Virus record (IMG/VR): IMGVR_UViG_3300018013_000001
Span: 1 to 64,000 of that record
Length of the DNA: 64,000 nt
Direction: 5' to 3' (one strand)
From: a virus
This document shows positions 47,324-55,628 of this stretch, piece by piece. Under the pieces are notes generated by a model, which ran no database searches, was not told the DNA's origin, and saw nothing but the letters and a program-made list of their open reading frames with translations. The stretch's first letter is position 1; every line of letters begins with the position of its first letter. The translations under genes were made by a program, and so were the position numbers.

Positions 47324-48952
47324 ATGGTTCCCGAGCCTCTTCCGTTAAGCGACATCATACAGGTTAATGTGTCTGCGGCCTCGCCTCCCATCGGAGCGCT
47401 GGCCTTCAACCAGGGTCTCATCGTGGGCCCGTCCACCGTCATACCGTCCTACGGAAGCAACCCCAGGATGCGCCAGTACGCCAGCCTGGACGAGATGCTG
47501 GCCGACTTCTGGAACGGAACGGAGCCCGAGTATCTGGCTGCGACGATCTACTTCAGCCAGAAGCACACCCCGCAGTTCGTGTGGATCGGCAGGCGGGACC
47601 TGACCGCGATCCGCACCGCAATCCCCAGTGGTCGGACGGTGAACGACGGCATCATGAACAGCGTGACTGACCCGACGCATCTGACCTCTGCCACAGCCGC
47701 CTTCGTTTCTGGCGACATTGGGAAGAAAGTTCTGGTCACTGGCGCGGGAGCGGCGGGAGTTGATCTTGACACCACGATCGCGTCGATTAGCAGCGGCACG
47801 GTCGCCGTGCTCAACAGTCCATGTCTGCACACCGTCGCCGCCGCTCAGGCGAGCATCGGAGACACCGGGCGCGCTTACATGTCGGGAGATCAGGTGGGCG
47901 TGACTGAGGGAAGCGCCTCGAACGGCATCCTGTCGGTTCTGACCGTGGGCGAGGGAGGTGTCGTGCTGACGCTGGGCACGACAATCGGAAATCAAGGGAC
48001 CGGATACACGGTCACGACCGGACTCGCCACGACTGACGGATCGGGAACCGGACTGAAGGTGGACACCACGGCGATCGGAGAAACGTATCTTCAGGCCGTC
48101 GAGGCTTGCAACCTTGCCAGAAACAACAATCCCGACCAGCAGTGGTACGGCTTCATGTGCTGCGCGGCCACGGACGGGGATCACCTTGATCTTGCCGCTT
48201 GGTCTTCGGCCAACTGGCAGGTGGCGATGTATTTCGGTTCGTCCACCGACGTCGCGATCCCGTCCGGCACGGCAGGCAACATCGCGCTTCAGATCAAGGC
48301 TCTCACGGACCGGGCGTTCATCATGTTCAGCACCACCCAGCTCGGCCTCTACCCTAACAACATCTACGCGGCCGCCGGGCCCCTGGGAGAGGCGTGCGGA
48401 TTGAACACGGGGCTTGCCGGGAGCGCGTTCACCTTGAACCTCAAGCAGATTGTGAACGTGGCACCGGAGCCGCTTACTCAGACTCAATACAACGCCATCG
48501 TCGCAGCCTACTGCAACGTGGTGTGCAGCTTCGGGCCCTACGCTGGTTATCTCGTGTCTGGCATCCTGTCCAGCGGAGAGTTCTTCGACCAGATACTCGA
48601 CCGCGCCATGCTGATCAACCAGATCCAGGTCAACCTGATGAACCTGCTGATCGCGGTGCCGAAGGTTCCGCAGACGAACCCCGGCGAGCACCAGCTCATC
48701 GCACAGGTGGACGCCGCGTGCTCGAACATGGCCAGCATCGGCTACATCGCCGGCGGAGTGTGGGAGGGCGCGCCGGTGCTCGGCCTCAAGATCGGACAAG
48801 CTCTTCCGCTGGGATTCCTGGATCAGGCCCAGCCCTACGCGCTGCAATCTGCGGGAGATCGCGCGGCGCGAAAGGCGATGCCGATCTACTGCGCGATCAT
48901 CGAGGCTGGAGCAGTCCATAGCGTCGTCGTACAAGTCAACGTGCAGCTATGA
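47324..48952 (+). CDS. Tail sheath protein (DUF3383) with inserted beta modules
   Basis: The 542-residue protein forms the contractile sheath. Family parts are the start (LSDIIQVNVSAASPPIGALA, FNQGLIVGPS), the middle (NNNPDQQWYGFMCCAATDGD) and the end (DRAARKAMPIYCAIIEAGAV, HSVVVQVNVQL). Between residues about 105 and 250 are two extra modules: HLTSATAAFVSGDIGKKVLV and GGVVLTLGTTIGNQGTGYTV. The first is shared with proteins at 39907 and 431. The modules probably decorate the outside of the tail. Confidence 0.8.
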   Translation: MVPEPLPLSDIIQVNVSAASPPIGALAFNQGLIVGPSTVIPSYGSNPRMRQYASLDEMLADFWNGTEPEYLAATIYFSQKHTPQFVWIGRRDLTAIRTAIPSGRTVNDGIMNSVTDPTHLTSATAAFVSGDIGKKVLVTGAGAAGVDLDTTIASISSGTVAVLNSPCLHTVAAAQASIGDTGRAYMSGDQVGVTEGSASNGILSVLTVGEGGVVLTLGTTIGNQGTGYTVTTGLATTDGSGTGLKVDTTAIGETYLQAVEACNLARNNNPDQQWYGFMCCAATDGDHLDLAAWSSANWQVAMYFGSSTDVAIPSGTAGNIALQIKALTDRAFIMFSTTQLGLYPNNIYAAAGPLGEACGLNTGLAGSAFTLNLKQIVNVAPEPLTQTQYNAIVAAYCNVVCSFGPYAGYLVSGILSSGEFFDQILDRAMLINQIQVNLMNLLIAVPKVPQTNPGEHQLIAQVDAACSNMASIGYIAGGVWEGAPVLGLKIGQALPLGFLDQAQPYALQSAGDRAARKAMPIYCAIIEAGAVHSVVVQVNVQL

Positions 48953-49079
48953 GCGAGAGAAAGATGCAAAGCACTAAAATCACAATTTATTTGATTCATT
49001 AGACCAGAAGTCAAAGCGAAAATGCTTGGAAATAGAAACGCTGTTGACTGGCCGATGAAAGTTACTCAGAGAGGATAAC

Positions 49080-49538
49080 ATGCCATTAGTTCAAACCACT
49101 TATTCATTTCGTGATCTAGTCGGGGTCTTGAACAATCCGCTGATGGACGGTCCTTTGCAGATCGCGGGCGGCAACATCGGCCTCGGAACCATCACCATCA
49201 GGATGCTGACCACGCGCACGGAGCATGAGGTGGGGACGGACGGAGTGGTCATGCCGAGCTACATCGCGGGAGACAACGCTGAGATCACCATCGAGATGCA
49301 GCAAACCTCGGCGCTACACCATTCGCTCCTGGACCTCTTCAACCTGATGATCACGGCTGCCAATAACGGCGACGTGAGCGGCTGGGCCACGACCGTGCTG
49401 AGCCTGCGCACGATCCTGGACGGCTCGGGGCATCTCCTGTCAGGAATCTCCTTCCAGAAGACTCCCGACAAGCCGTACGCGGCGAGGGGTCAGAACGTGA
49501 CCTGGGTGTTGATGGCGGCGTATTGCGTAAATCAGTAG
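49080..49538 (+). CDS. Tail tube protein (DUF3277-like)
   Basis: The 152-residue protein has the tube pattern TYSFRDLVGVLNNPLMDGPL, GLGTITIRMLTTRTEHEVGT, DGVVMPSYIAGDNAEITIEM and KPYAARGQNVTWVLMAAY. It follows the sheath as usual. GAGAGGATAAC precedes the ATG. The preceding 127 bases are AT-rich and hold no clear gene. Confidence 0.8.
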   Translation: MPLVQTTYSFRDLVGVLNNPLMDGPLQIAGGNIGLGTITIRMLTTRTEHEVGTDGVVMPSYIAGDNAEITIEMQQTSALHHSLLDLFNLMITAANNGDVSGWATTVLSLRTILDGSGHLLSGISFQKTPDKPYAARGQNVTWVLMAAYCVNQ

Positions 49539-49562
49539 TCAGATCAAAAAAGAGGTTCGTTG

Positions 49563-49859
49563 ATGGCGAAAGATCAATTTGGAATAGACCTTCAGGAGGG
49601 GACGCGCGTCGTCGTCAAGCTGGGCAGTGAGATGGTCAACGGCATCATCACCAAGATCGAAGAGGGTGGATTGTCCTTGATTGGAAATGGTGCGCAAGGC
49701 ATCAAGCCAGGCCATCTTGTGGTGCTTTGCGACGTGCATTACCAATGGAATCCCCAGCTCGGCGACAGGTTGGCCAATGTGATCGTGACGATGGATCAGC
49801 CGTCAACCTGCTCAGACCCCCTGGCGGAATCTTTGATCAAGGAAAGTAAACCCTCTTGA
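49563..49859 (+). CDS. Small protein with KOW/SH3-like segment
   Basis: The 98-residue protein contains FGIDLQEGTRVVVKLGSEMV and NGIITKIEEGGLSLIGNG, a beta-barrel-like pattern. It lies between tube and tail chaperone. Function unknown; a minor tail or regulatory protein is possible. The following gap 49860-49985 shows nothing. Confidence 0.55.
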   Translation: MAKDQFGIDLQEGTRVVVKLGSEMVNGIITKIEEGGLSLIGNGAQGIKPGHLVVLCDVHYQWNPQLGDRLANVIVTMDQPSTCSDPLAESLIKESKPS

Positions 49860-49985
49860 CGCGAGAAATAGCGATTTAAGGCGTCATGGGCTAATCACAC
49901 TGCCGAGGCCTTCGGGACGCTGGGAGGGGCAGGGAAACCGGAGCCACGGGGCATTAAACGTCGTTTCTGAGAGAAAAGGAGGCTC

Positions 49986-50480
49986 ATGAAGCCCAAAACT
50001 AAGACCGTAGAGATCGGCGACGCGAAGTATCAGATCCGCAAGCTCTCGCCGGACATTGGATCCTTCATCCTCATGCAGAGCATCCGGGCCGCCATGAAGT
50101 CCGGCAACATGGCCGGCGCGCCATCGGGTGGAACTCAAGCCGTCGAGGAAGTTCCAGAAGCTGAGAGAAATCCCGAGGACATAGTGCGCGCCGTCGCTAA
50201 CGCCGCGTTCCTTGGAGGATTCGATTTCGAGACGCATCGCTTCGTGCAGACAAGCTGCCTGGCAGCCTGTTCGCGACTCGAGATCGCGGAAGCTCCCGGT
50301 GGAGTCGAGATCCCGATGCCGATAGTCAACAGTTTCGGCGCGTGGGCCATCCTTGAGATCAGGGACGACGTGGCGCTCGTGATGCGCCTGGCGGTCGAGT
50401 GCATGGTGTTCAACTTCTCGGATTTTTTCTCCGAGGGGGGGCTGGCGATGCTCGCGGGAACCCAGGCTTCGACGCAGTAG
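49986..50480 (+). CDS. Tail assembly chaperone, short form (G-like)
   Basis: The 164-residue protein lies before the tape measure and shows a helical chaperone pattern (YQIRKLSPDIGSFILMQSIR, NAAFLGGFDFETHRFVQTSC, AILEIRDDVALVMRLAVECM). Its last codons contain T-TTT-TTC and G-GGG-GGG, both -1 slippery sequences in the right register, and the -1 frame continues to 50659. It should bind the tape measure during tail assembly. Confidence 0.75.
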   Translation: MKPKTKTVEIGDAKYQIRKLSPDIGSFILMQSIRAAMKSGNMAGAPSGGTQAVEEVPEAERNPEDIVRAVANAAFLGGFDFETHRFVQTSCLAACSRLEIAEAPGGVEIPMPIVNSFGAWAILEIRDDVALVMRLAVECMVFNFSDFFSEGGLAMLAGTQASTQ

Positions 50481-50659
50481 ACTTCCCCTCCCTCGACGCG
50501 TTCCTGTGGCGGCCTGTGATGGCCGGCATGTGGAGGCAGCACGAGCTTTTCGACGGCACGTATTCGTTTGATGATCTTCTGCAAGTTCATGAATTTCTCG
50601 ATACGCGGGAAGAGAACGAGCGGCTGTACTGGGAATGGAGAAAGAATCACCCGGAATGA
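49986..50659 (+). CDS. Tail assembly chaperone, -1 frameshift fusion (GT-like)
   Basis: A -1 slip at 50423-50429 or 50435-50441 joins the chaperone to the frame AGDARGNPGFDAVDFPSLDA, which ends in a charged part with YWEWRKNHPE. The extension is too well formed to be chance, and no good start codon serves it alone. This is the lambda G/GT arrangement, conserved in tailed phages. Confidence 0.75.
50423..50441 (+). promoter_or_regulatory. Two tandem -1 slippery heptamers
   Basis: TTTTTTC (50423-50429) and GGGGGGG (50435-50441) both fit X-XXY-YYZ in the chaperone frame. They are only 5 bases apart; either can deliver the ribosome into the -1 frame. Confidence 0.65.
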
Positions 50660-50662
50660 GCG

Positions 50663-52315
50663 ATGGGCAACTTCAAAACAATGGAGAGCTACCTCGTAGC
50701 TCTCGGATTTTCCGTAGATTCGGTCGGATATTCCAAATTCGCCGCCGCTCTTCGTGACGCATCTTCGTTAGTTCAAAACCAAACATCTGGAATCGTGAAG
50801 TACATGTTGGGGGCTCAGACCGCCATCACCGGTGGATTCGCCGCTGCGGGTGCCTCGGCTCTCGGCATAGTGGACAAGGTGGCGATGGCCGACCAGCAGT
50901 ACCGGATGCTGGCGCTGCATATGTATACCACCACGGGAGTAGCCCGAGAACTGAAGATGGCCACGGACGCGCTGGGCCAGCCGCTCGAAAACATCATTTG
51001 GGACCCGGAACTTTCCAGCAGATTCCAGCACCTCATCGAAATCCAGCGGGCGATGACTAATCAGTTAGGTTCGAGCTTCGAAACGCAGATGGTAAGAATC
51101 AGGGATTTGCGCGCTGAGTTCTCGTACTTCGGCGTCGAATTGAAATACTTGACCATGAAGGTGGTCAGTGATTTTGGCAAAGTCCTCGGCATAGACATCG
51201 ACCAGCTCCTCGTGAAGATGCAGGACTTCAACAAGTGGTTCGTCAACAATCTGCCTTGGATAACGAAATGGTTAGAGAGCAAGCTGAAGCCAGCGATGGT
51301 AGACATCAGAAGCGTTCTTTCCGAGACTTGGGATCTGCTGAAGCTCGGGGCGGTAGATTTCCAGAATCTCATCGGTCTGCTTTCCGGCGATAAATCCATC
51401 GAGGGCACAGCAGCCAGCTTTGACAAGATGGCAACTGCCATCCAGCGTTGCATGGGCTGGATAACAGATTTCACTAAGGCTGTGATACATGCGCAGGAAA
51501 TCTTCCTACACCTCGTGAATGCTGGATTGCTCGCAGCAGCGGGAAAATTCACTGATGCCTTGGCAGAATTGAAAGCGGCCAGCGGCCTGATAACCACAGG
51601 AAGCACAGCCGTAGTCGGCGCCGCGCTTGGTGGAGCAGTCGGGGCCGTAACTCCAATCCCTGGAGGAATGGTGGGCGGCGCCGCACTCGGAGGGTCTCTG
51701 GCGGGCGGGGCTGCGTCCCTCTATGGAACTTTCAAGCATGGTGGATGGACGGAGTTGAAGGCCGCACTTGTTGCCCAGAACGCGCGCACATTGGCGATAG
51801 ACGCTGGCATGAGGCTTGGCATTCAACCTGATTTGATCTACCGGCAATGGCAGGAAGAGACCGCAAATTTTACCGCCATAAATGCCGCCAGCAATCTTGC
51901 GGGCATCAAACGTCAAGGAAAACTCGTGGATTTCCAGACGTTGAAGGATTTTGAGGATTACTACGTCGGCATCTTGAGTGGCAGCAGATATGCGGGACTG
52001 CAAAAGCCGTCGAATGTTCAAGATTGGGCCAAGTATCTCGCAAAGGGTCACTATTACACACACGGCAAAGACTTGCCCGCCACGCCAGAGGAGATGTTCA
52101 ACTACGCCGCTGGAATGGGACGCTACGGAGGCATGGAAACTCGTCCCGTCATCATAAATCACAACAACTTCGACATTGACATAACTCATCCCGGGGAGAG
52201 CGGTCAACAAATCGGAGATGCGATAGTAAAGAAACTAAAAGAACATCAGGACAAGCAGTCTCAACGGGTCCAGGCGGATGCCCTGTCTACGTTCTGGGCT
52301 TCAGGAGGCCAGTGA
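50663..52315 (+). CDS. Tape measure protein with embedded glucosaminidase-like segment
   Basis: The 550-residue protein is short for a tape measure, but it lies after the chaperones and has the pattern: helical, Ala/Gly-rich, hydrophobic stretch AVVGAALGGAVGAVTPIPGG at about 310-350. Residues about 383-450 (GIQPDLIYRQWQEETANFTA, INAASNLAGIKRQGKLVDFQ) look like the catalytic domain of phage glucosaminidases or lysozyme-like hydrolases (Glu in QEET), which would open the cell wall during injection. The domain is inferred from pattern. Confidence 0.75.
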   Translation: MGNFKTMESYLVALGFSVDSVGYSKFAAALRDASSLVQNQTSGIVKYMLGAQTAITGGFAAAGASALGIVDKVAMADQQYRMLALHMYTTTGVARELKMATDALGQPLENIIWDPELSSRFQHLIEIQRAMTNQLGSSFETQMVRIRDLRAEFSYFGVELKYLTMKVVSDFGKVLGIDIDQLLVKMQDFNKWFVNNLPWITKWLESKLKPAMVDIRSVLSETWDLLKLGAVDFQNLIGLLSGDKSIEGTAASFDKMATAIQRCMGWITDFTKAVIHAQEIFLHLVNAGLLAAAGKFTDALAELKAASGLITTGSTAVVGAALGGAVGAVTPIPGGMVGGAALGGSLAGGAASLYGTFKHGGWTELKAALVAQNARTLAIDAGMRLGIQPDLIYRQWQEETANFTAINAASNLAGIKRQGKLVDFQTLKDFEDYYVGILSGSRYAGLQKPSNVQDWAKYLAKGHYYTHGKDLPATPEEMFNYAAGMGRYGGMETRPVIINHNNFDIDITHPGESGQQIGDAIVKKLKEHQDKQSQRVQADALSTFWASGGQ

Positions 52316-53034
52316 TGGCAACGTCTTCTGCTTGGCGTCCGCCCCAGTGGGCTTCCGGCCCATCAGTCAGCACCGTGCTTCTCAAATTTCCGGGTCTTCC
52401 TAACGCGGTGCAGTACAGTCCATCAGGAATAGGAGCAACGCTTCCGACCGCACCGACCACCTATGTGTTTGATGTGGTTATCAGGGTTGGTCATGAGCAG
52501 CAGGTCAGGAAGACTGAGCATCCCGTCCAAACCGGAGCGAACATCTCTGATCATGCGTATGCCATGCCTGCCAGGGTTGTTCTTGACGTTGGCATGTCGG
52601 ATGCCATGGATTCCTTCACCCTCGGCCAGTGGGCGGGATCGAGAACGAAAAGCGTTTCAGCATATCAGATTATGCTGGCAATGCAGTATGCGCGTGTTCC
52701 ATTGGTTCTGGTCACGAAGTTGCGCACTTACTCGAACATGATAATCACGTCCATAAGTCCGGAAGAGACGGTCAAGACGATAGCAGGATTGCGAATGCGC
52801 GTGGATTTGGAGGAAATATTCGCTGCCAGCATCGAGACCGTTCAGGATAGTGCGAGGCCGGACGCAACAGAATCCAGCAGTCAGGGGACCGTGGTGGCGA
52901 CGCCTGTTAGCGCAACCCAGCAGGCGCAGAACGGCGTGACGGCCGGGATGGGACCGGCGCCGGTCAACTCGCCGGGTGCTGGAGCCTATTCGAGTTGCAA
53001 CAACAAGAACCTTGATGAACTTCACGGCCGGTGA
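52315..53034 (+). CDS. Baseplate Dit-like protein
   Basis: The 239-residue protein has the Dit-like phage tail pattern: YVFDVVIRVGHEQQVRKTEH, PVQTGANISDHAYAMPARVV, LDVGMSDAMDSF. The C-terminal part (from about 180) is Thr/Pro/Ala-rich. GGAGG lies before the ATG overlapping the tape-measure stop. It should join tail and baseplate. Confidence 0.7.
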   Translation: MATSSAWRPPQWASGPSVSTVLLKFPGLPNAVQYSPSGIGATLPTAPTTYVFDVVIRVGHEQQVRKTEHPVQTGANISDHAYAMPARVVLDVGMSDAMDSFTLGQWAGSRTKSVSAYQIMLAMQYARVPLVLVTKLRTYSNMIITSISPEETVKTIAGLRMRVDLEEIFAASIETVQDSARPDATESSSQGTVVATPVSATQQAQNGVTAGMGPAPVNSPGAGAYSSCNNKNLDELHGR

Positions 53035-53036
53035 CC

Positions 53037-53384
53037 ATGTCTGATCAGATCGTTCCGCTCACGTCCGCTTACAATCAGACCTTCACGGTGGAGCTTCAAG
53101 TTGACGGCGCTCCTCTAACCTTGAATCATGCGATCCGCTGGTCAGAAATGGCAGGTTACTGGCTCTTGTCGGTGAGTGATTCCGCAGGCAACCTGCTGGT
53201 CGATTCCGTTCCCCTAATCACCGGCTGGTATCCGGCGGCGAATCTTCTCGCCCAACATCAATACCTGAAGATCGGCAGCGCTTACATCCTGAACGCTGGA
53301 AACTCGAAGGTCGACTATCCAGGGAGAAATAATTTGGGCAGTGATTTTGTTTTGCTTTGGGGAGACACAAACGAGGTTGCATGA
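53037..53384 (+). CDS. Baseplate-region small protein (DUF6983-like)
   Basis: The 115-residue protein contains IVPLTSAYNQTFTVELQVDG, RWSEMAGYWLLSVSDSAGNL and a C-terminal LGSDFVLLWGD. This is a common small baseplate protein in contractile phages, sometimes called plug-like. The start may also be GTG 53031. Neighbours overlap. Confidence 0.65.
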   Translation: MSDQIVPLTSAYNQTFTVELQVDGAPLTLNHAIRWSEMAGYWLLSVSDSAGNLLVDSVPLITGWYPAANLLAQHQYLKIGSAYILNAGNSKVDYPGRNNLGSDFVLLWGDTNEVA

Positions 53385-54400
53385 GCACATCCACACTCTC
53401 GCTTTTTGGAAGAGCTTACGCGCTGACGGTCACGTCGAGAAACGGGCAAAAGAAGAAACTATCATGCGAGGCGTGGGAGCCCGAGGCGTTGCGCGTCACT
53501 TTCGACGTGCTTGAGACGACGCTTCCGGCCCAAATGTGGTTTGCGGACATAACGATCTACAATGTCAATGAAGCCGAGATGCTTGACTGTTTGTGGAATG
53601 CTAGCTGGATCGAACTTGAGGCAGGTTTTCAGAAAGGGCCGAACAAGTCGTCGCTCATTTGGGGTGGTCCGGTACTCCAGGTCATGTTCGACCGCGAGAA
53701 CGTGGTGGACTTCAAGATCACATTTAACTCCATCGGCGGCGTGCAGTTCTGGCAGGACAACTTCATCAACGCCTCGAATGGTGCGATGTCAAGCCAGTAT
53801 CAGATAGTCTCAAACATGATCACGCAGACCCATGGAAACGTGAAAGATAACATCGGTCCGGTTGCAGCAGAAAAACTAAAGGCAAAACAGTATCCCCGAG
53901 GCCGAACTCTTTTTGGAAGCACGGCCAAATATCTTGCGCAGATCGCGCAGGACAACGGATTGTCTCAATGGATAGCGCAGAACCAAGCATATATGAGCGA
54001 ACTGGACTCAGGAGTGAACATGACGCCCGCGATTACTTACGGGCCGCCTTTTCCGCCAGGATACAAGTCGACCGCATCAGAGAAGAACGTCACCAGAAGC
54101 ATCTTGGGTGTTCCGAAGATGTTTCAATACGGGACGATTTTCACGGTGTTGCTCGATCCTCGGCTTGCCGTGGTTGTTCCTCCTCTCCTGGTGCGGCTTG
54201 ACAAGACAGTCATCACACAGTTCAAGCTGATTCCGCTGGTCAACCTCCCGGTGGCGCTTGATCAGAACCTCAATCTCATTGCCGCTCAGGTGCGCCATTA
54301 TGGAGACACGCGCGGGAACGATTGGTGCACAGAAGTCACCGGATACACGCGGGGCTATGCACAGAAACTTTTGCTCCAAGTTCTCAATGCGGGTAAATGA
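53381..54400 (+). CDS. Baseplate hub-like protein
   Basis: The 339-residue protein starts with FGRAYALTVTSRNG and has parts found in gp44/gpD-type hub proteins (LRVTFDVLETTLPAQMWFAD, ITIYNVNEAEMLDCLW). Its place between plug and spike genes fits the tail hub. The ATG overlaps the previous stop. Confidence 0.65.
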   Translation: MSTSTLSLFGRAYALTVTSRNGQKKKLSCEAWEPEALRVTFDVLETTLPAQMWFADITIYNVNEAEMLDCLWNASWIELEAGFQKGPNKSSLIWGGPVLQVMFDRENVVDFKITFNSIGGVQFWQDNFINASNGAMSSQYQIVSNMITQTHGNVKDNIGPVAAEKLKAKQYPRGRTLFGSTAKYLAQIAQDNGLSQWIAQNQAYMSELDSGVNMTPAITYGPPFPPGYKSTASEKNVTRSILGVPKMFQYGTIFTVLLDPRLAVVVPPLLVRLDKTVITQFKLIPLVNLPVALDQNLNLIAAQVRHYGDTRGNDWCTEVTGYTRGYAQKLLLQVLNAGK

Positions 54401-55119
54401 TGATAGTCAGGTCTCCAGCTCAAATCACTCCCGGCCAGATCACTTGTTCCGTAAGTCAGCAGTTCCGCGAAATGATCCGACAGGCTCTCGTTGATCTGCG
54501 CGTGTCAATTCCTGCGATAGTCCAATCTTTCGATTCTGGCACGCAAACGGTCACCGTGCAGATCGCAATCCGCGAACAGGTACAGTCACCGAAAGGCCCG
54601 GTAGATACTGCCATCAAGCCGATCATTAGAGTTCCTCTATTGTTCTTTTCTGGCGGTGGTTTTTCAGTGACATTGCCAGTTGCGCCGGGTGATGAAGGCT
54701 GGCTCATCTTCTGCGACATGTGCTTTGATCTTTGGTGGGCTCGTGGAGGAGTTCAAGATCAATTTGCTGTCCATCGACATGACGTGTCCGATTGTGGATT
54801 CTATCCTGGCGGACGCAGTCAGCCGCGCAAGCTATCGAACTATTCCACAGCTTCGGCTCAGCTTAGGAGCGACGACGGCTCCGTTATAGTGGACTTGGCC
54901 TTAACCGGCATCACGCTGACGGCTCCGAAGGTTCAAATGATCACGACCGGAGACAGCGACATCACGGCGACCGGCAAGCTGAATCTCTCTGCGGGGAAGA
55001 TTTCGGTGGGTTCATTGCCGGTCTTTGCGAGCAACTTATTGGCCTTGGCGGGAGGCTTGACGGCGGGCGATCTCTACAGGAACGGAGCGGACCCGGATCA
55101 TATCTGCGTGGTTCACTAG
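54397..55119 (+). CDS. Membrane-piercing spike (gp138-like)
   Basis: The 240-residue protein shows the spike pattern: an N-terminal OB-like part (IRQALVDLRVSIPAIVQSFD, TVTVQIAIREQV), PVAPGDEGWLIFCDMCFDLW and a C-terminal beta part (APKVQMITTGDSDITATGKL) ending in ADPDHICVVH. It would form the needle at the tip of the baseplate. A degenerate copy of the dispersed palindrome lies inside it (54878). Confidence 0.75.
   Translation: MMIVRSPAQITPGQITCSVSQQFREMIRQALVDLRVSIPAIVQSFDSGTQTVTVQIAIREQVQSPKGPVDTAIKPIIRVPLLFFSGGGFSVTLPVAPGDEGWLIFCDMCFDLWWARGGVQDQFAVHRHDVSDCGFYPGGRSQPRKLSNYSTASAQLRSDDGSVIVDLALTGITLTAPKVQMITTGDSDITATGKLNLSAGKISVGSLPVFASNLLALAGGLTAGDLYRNGADPDHICVVH
54878..54895. promoter_or_regulatory. 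Degenerate copy of the dispersed palindrome inside the spike gene
   Basis: GCTCCGTTATAGTGGACT matches about 15 of 18 positions of the best copy. It lies in coding sequence (reading GSVIVDLAL) and may be chance. It is noted because repressor-stop sites in some phages lie inside genes. Confidence 0.25.
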
Positions 55120-55152
55120 TTTTTCGTGTATTAAGTGATTTGGTGTATCATC

Positions 55153-55236
55153 ATGCTGGAGAAGGTGATGCTGGCTGGTTTCATCATGGTGATCTTCGTT
55201 CTCGGAATCATGGTCGGAAGATGGTCCAAGGACTGA
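55153..55236 (+). CDS. 27-residue membrane peptide between spike and baseplate genes
   Basis: A frame of 27 codons encodes MLEKVMLAGFIMVIFVLGIM followed by VGRWSKD, a single membrane span with a charged end. Its stop lies 1 base before the next ATG, suggesting coupling. The ribosome binding site is weak. It could be a holin-like or inhibitory peptide. Confidence 0.45.
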   Translation: MLEKVMLAGFIMVIFVLGIMVGRWSKD

Positions 55237-55237
55237 C

Positions 55238-55627
55238 ATGGCGTTCATTCAATATCTTCGCCTCGATACGTCGAATGATCCGATCCTGATCCCAGACGTG
55301 TCATTGACCGACATCAGCGCGGTGGCTCAGGCGATCCTCACGCGCCTGAGGCTGTTTCAAGCTGAGTGGTGGGAAGACTTGAACGAGGGCACGCCGATGT
55401 TCCAATCCATCCTGGGAGCGTCTGGATCTCCTAAGAACCAGCAGGCCATGACGCTCGCCCTCATCGAGCGAGTCTCGGGCACGCCGTACGTTTCAGGGCT
55501 TCAAGACATCTCGTCACGATTCGACAGCAGAACCAGAAAGTTTTCGTTTTCAGCGACCGCGCAAACCGCCTTCGGGCCAGTTCCCGTTAGTTTCACTCCC
55601 GGAGTGGGAGCGGGTTTAGGGGTTTAA
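55238..55627 (+). CDS. Baseplate wedge protein, gp25/gpW-like
   Basis: The 129-residue protein has the gp25-like pattern: DISAVAQAILTRLRLFQAEW, WEDLNEGTPMFQSILGASGS and a C-terminal beta part (KFSFSATAQTAFGPVPVSFT). It is a core piece of contractile baseplates. The next gene starts one base after its stop. Confidence 0.8.
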   Translation: MAFIQYLRLDTSNDPILIPDVSLTDISAVAQAILTRLRLFQAEWWEDLNEGTPMFQSILGASGSPKNQQAMTLALIERVSGTPYVSGLQDISSRFDSRTRKFSFSATAQTAFGPVPVSFTPGVGAGLGV

Positions 55628-55628
55628 G

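Noticed and set aside
47345-48934. A 529-codon minus-strand frame antisense to the sheath gene
   Set aside because: Composition is Arg/His/Gly-rich as expected of an antisense shadow in GC-rich DNA, while the + strand encodes a recognised sheath.
49860-49985. Possible small gene or RNA in the gap before the tail chaperone
   Set aside because: No open frame with start context and no stable stem found.
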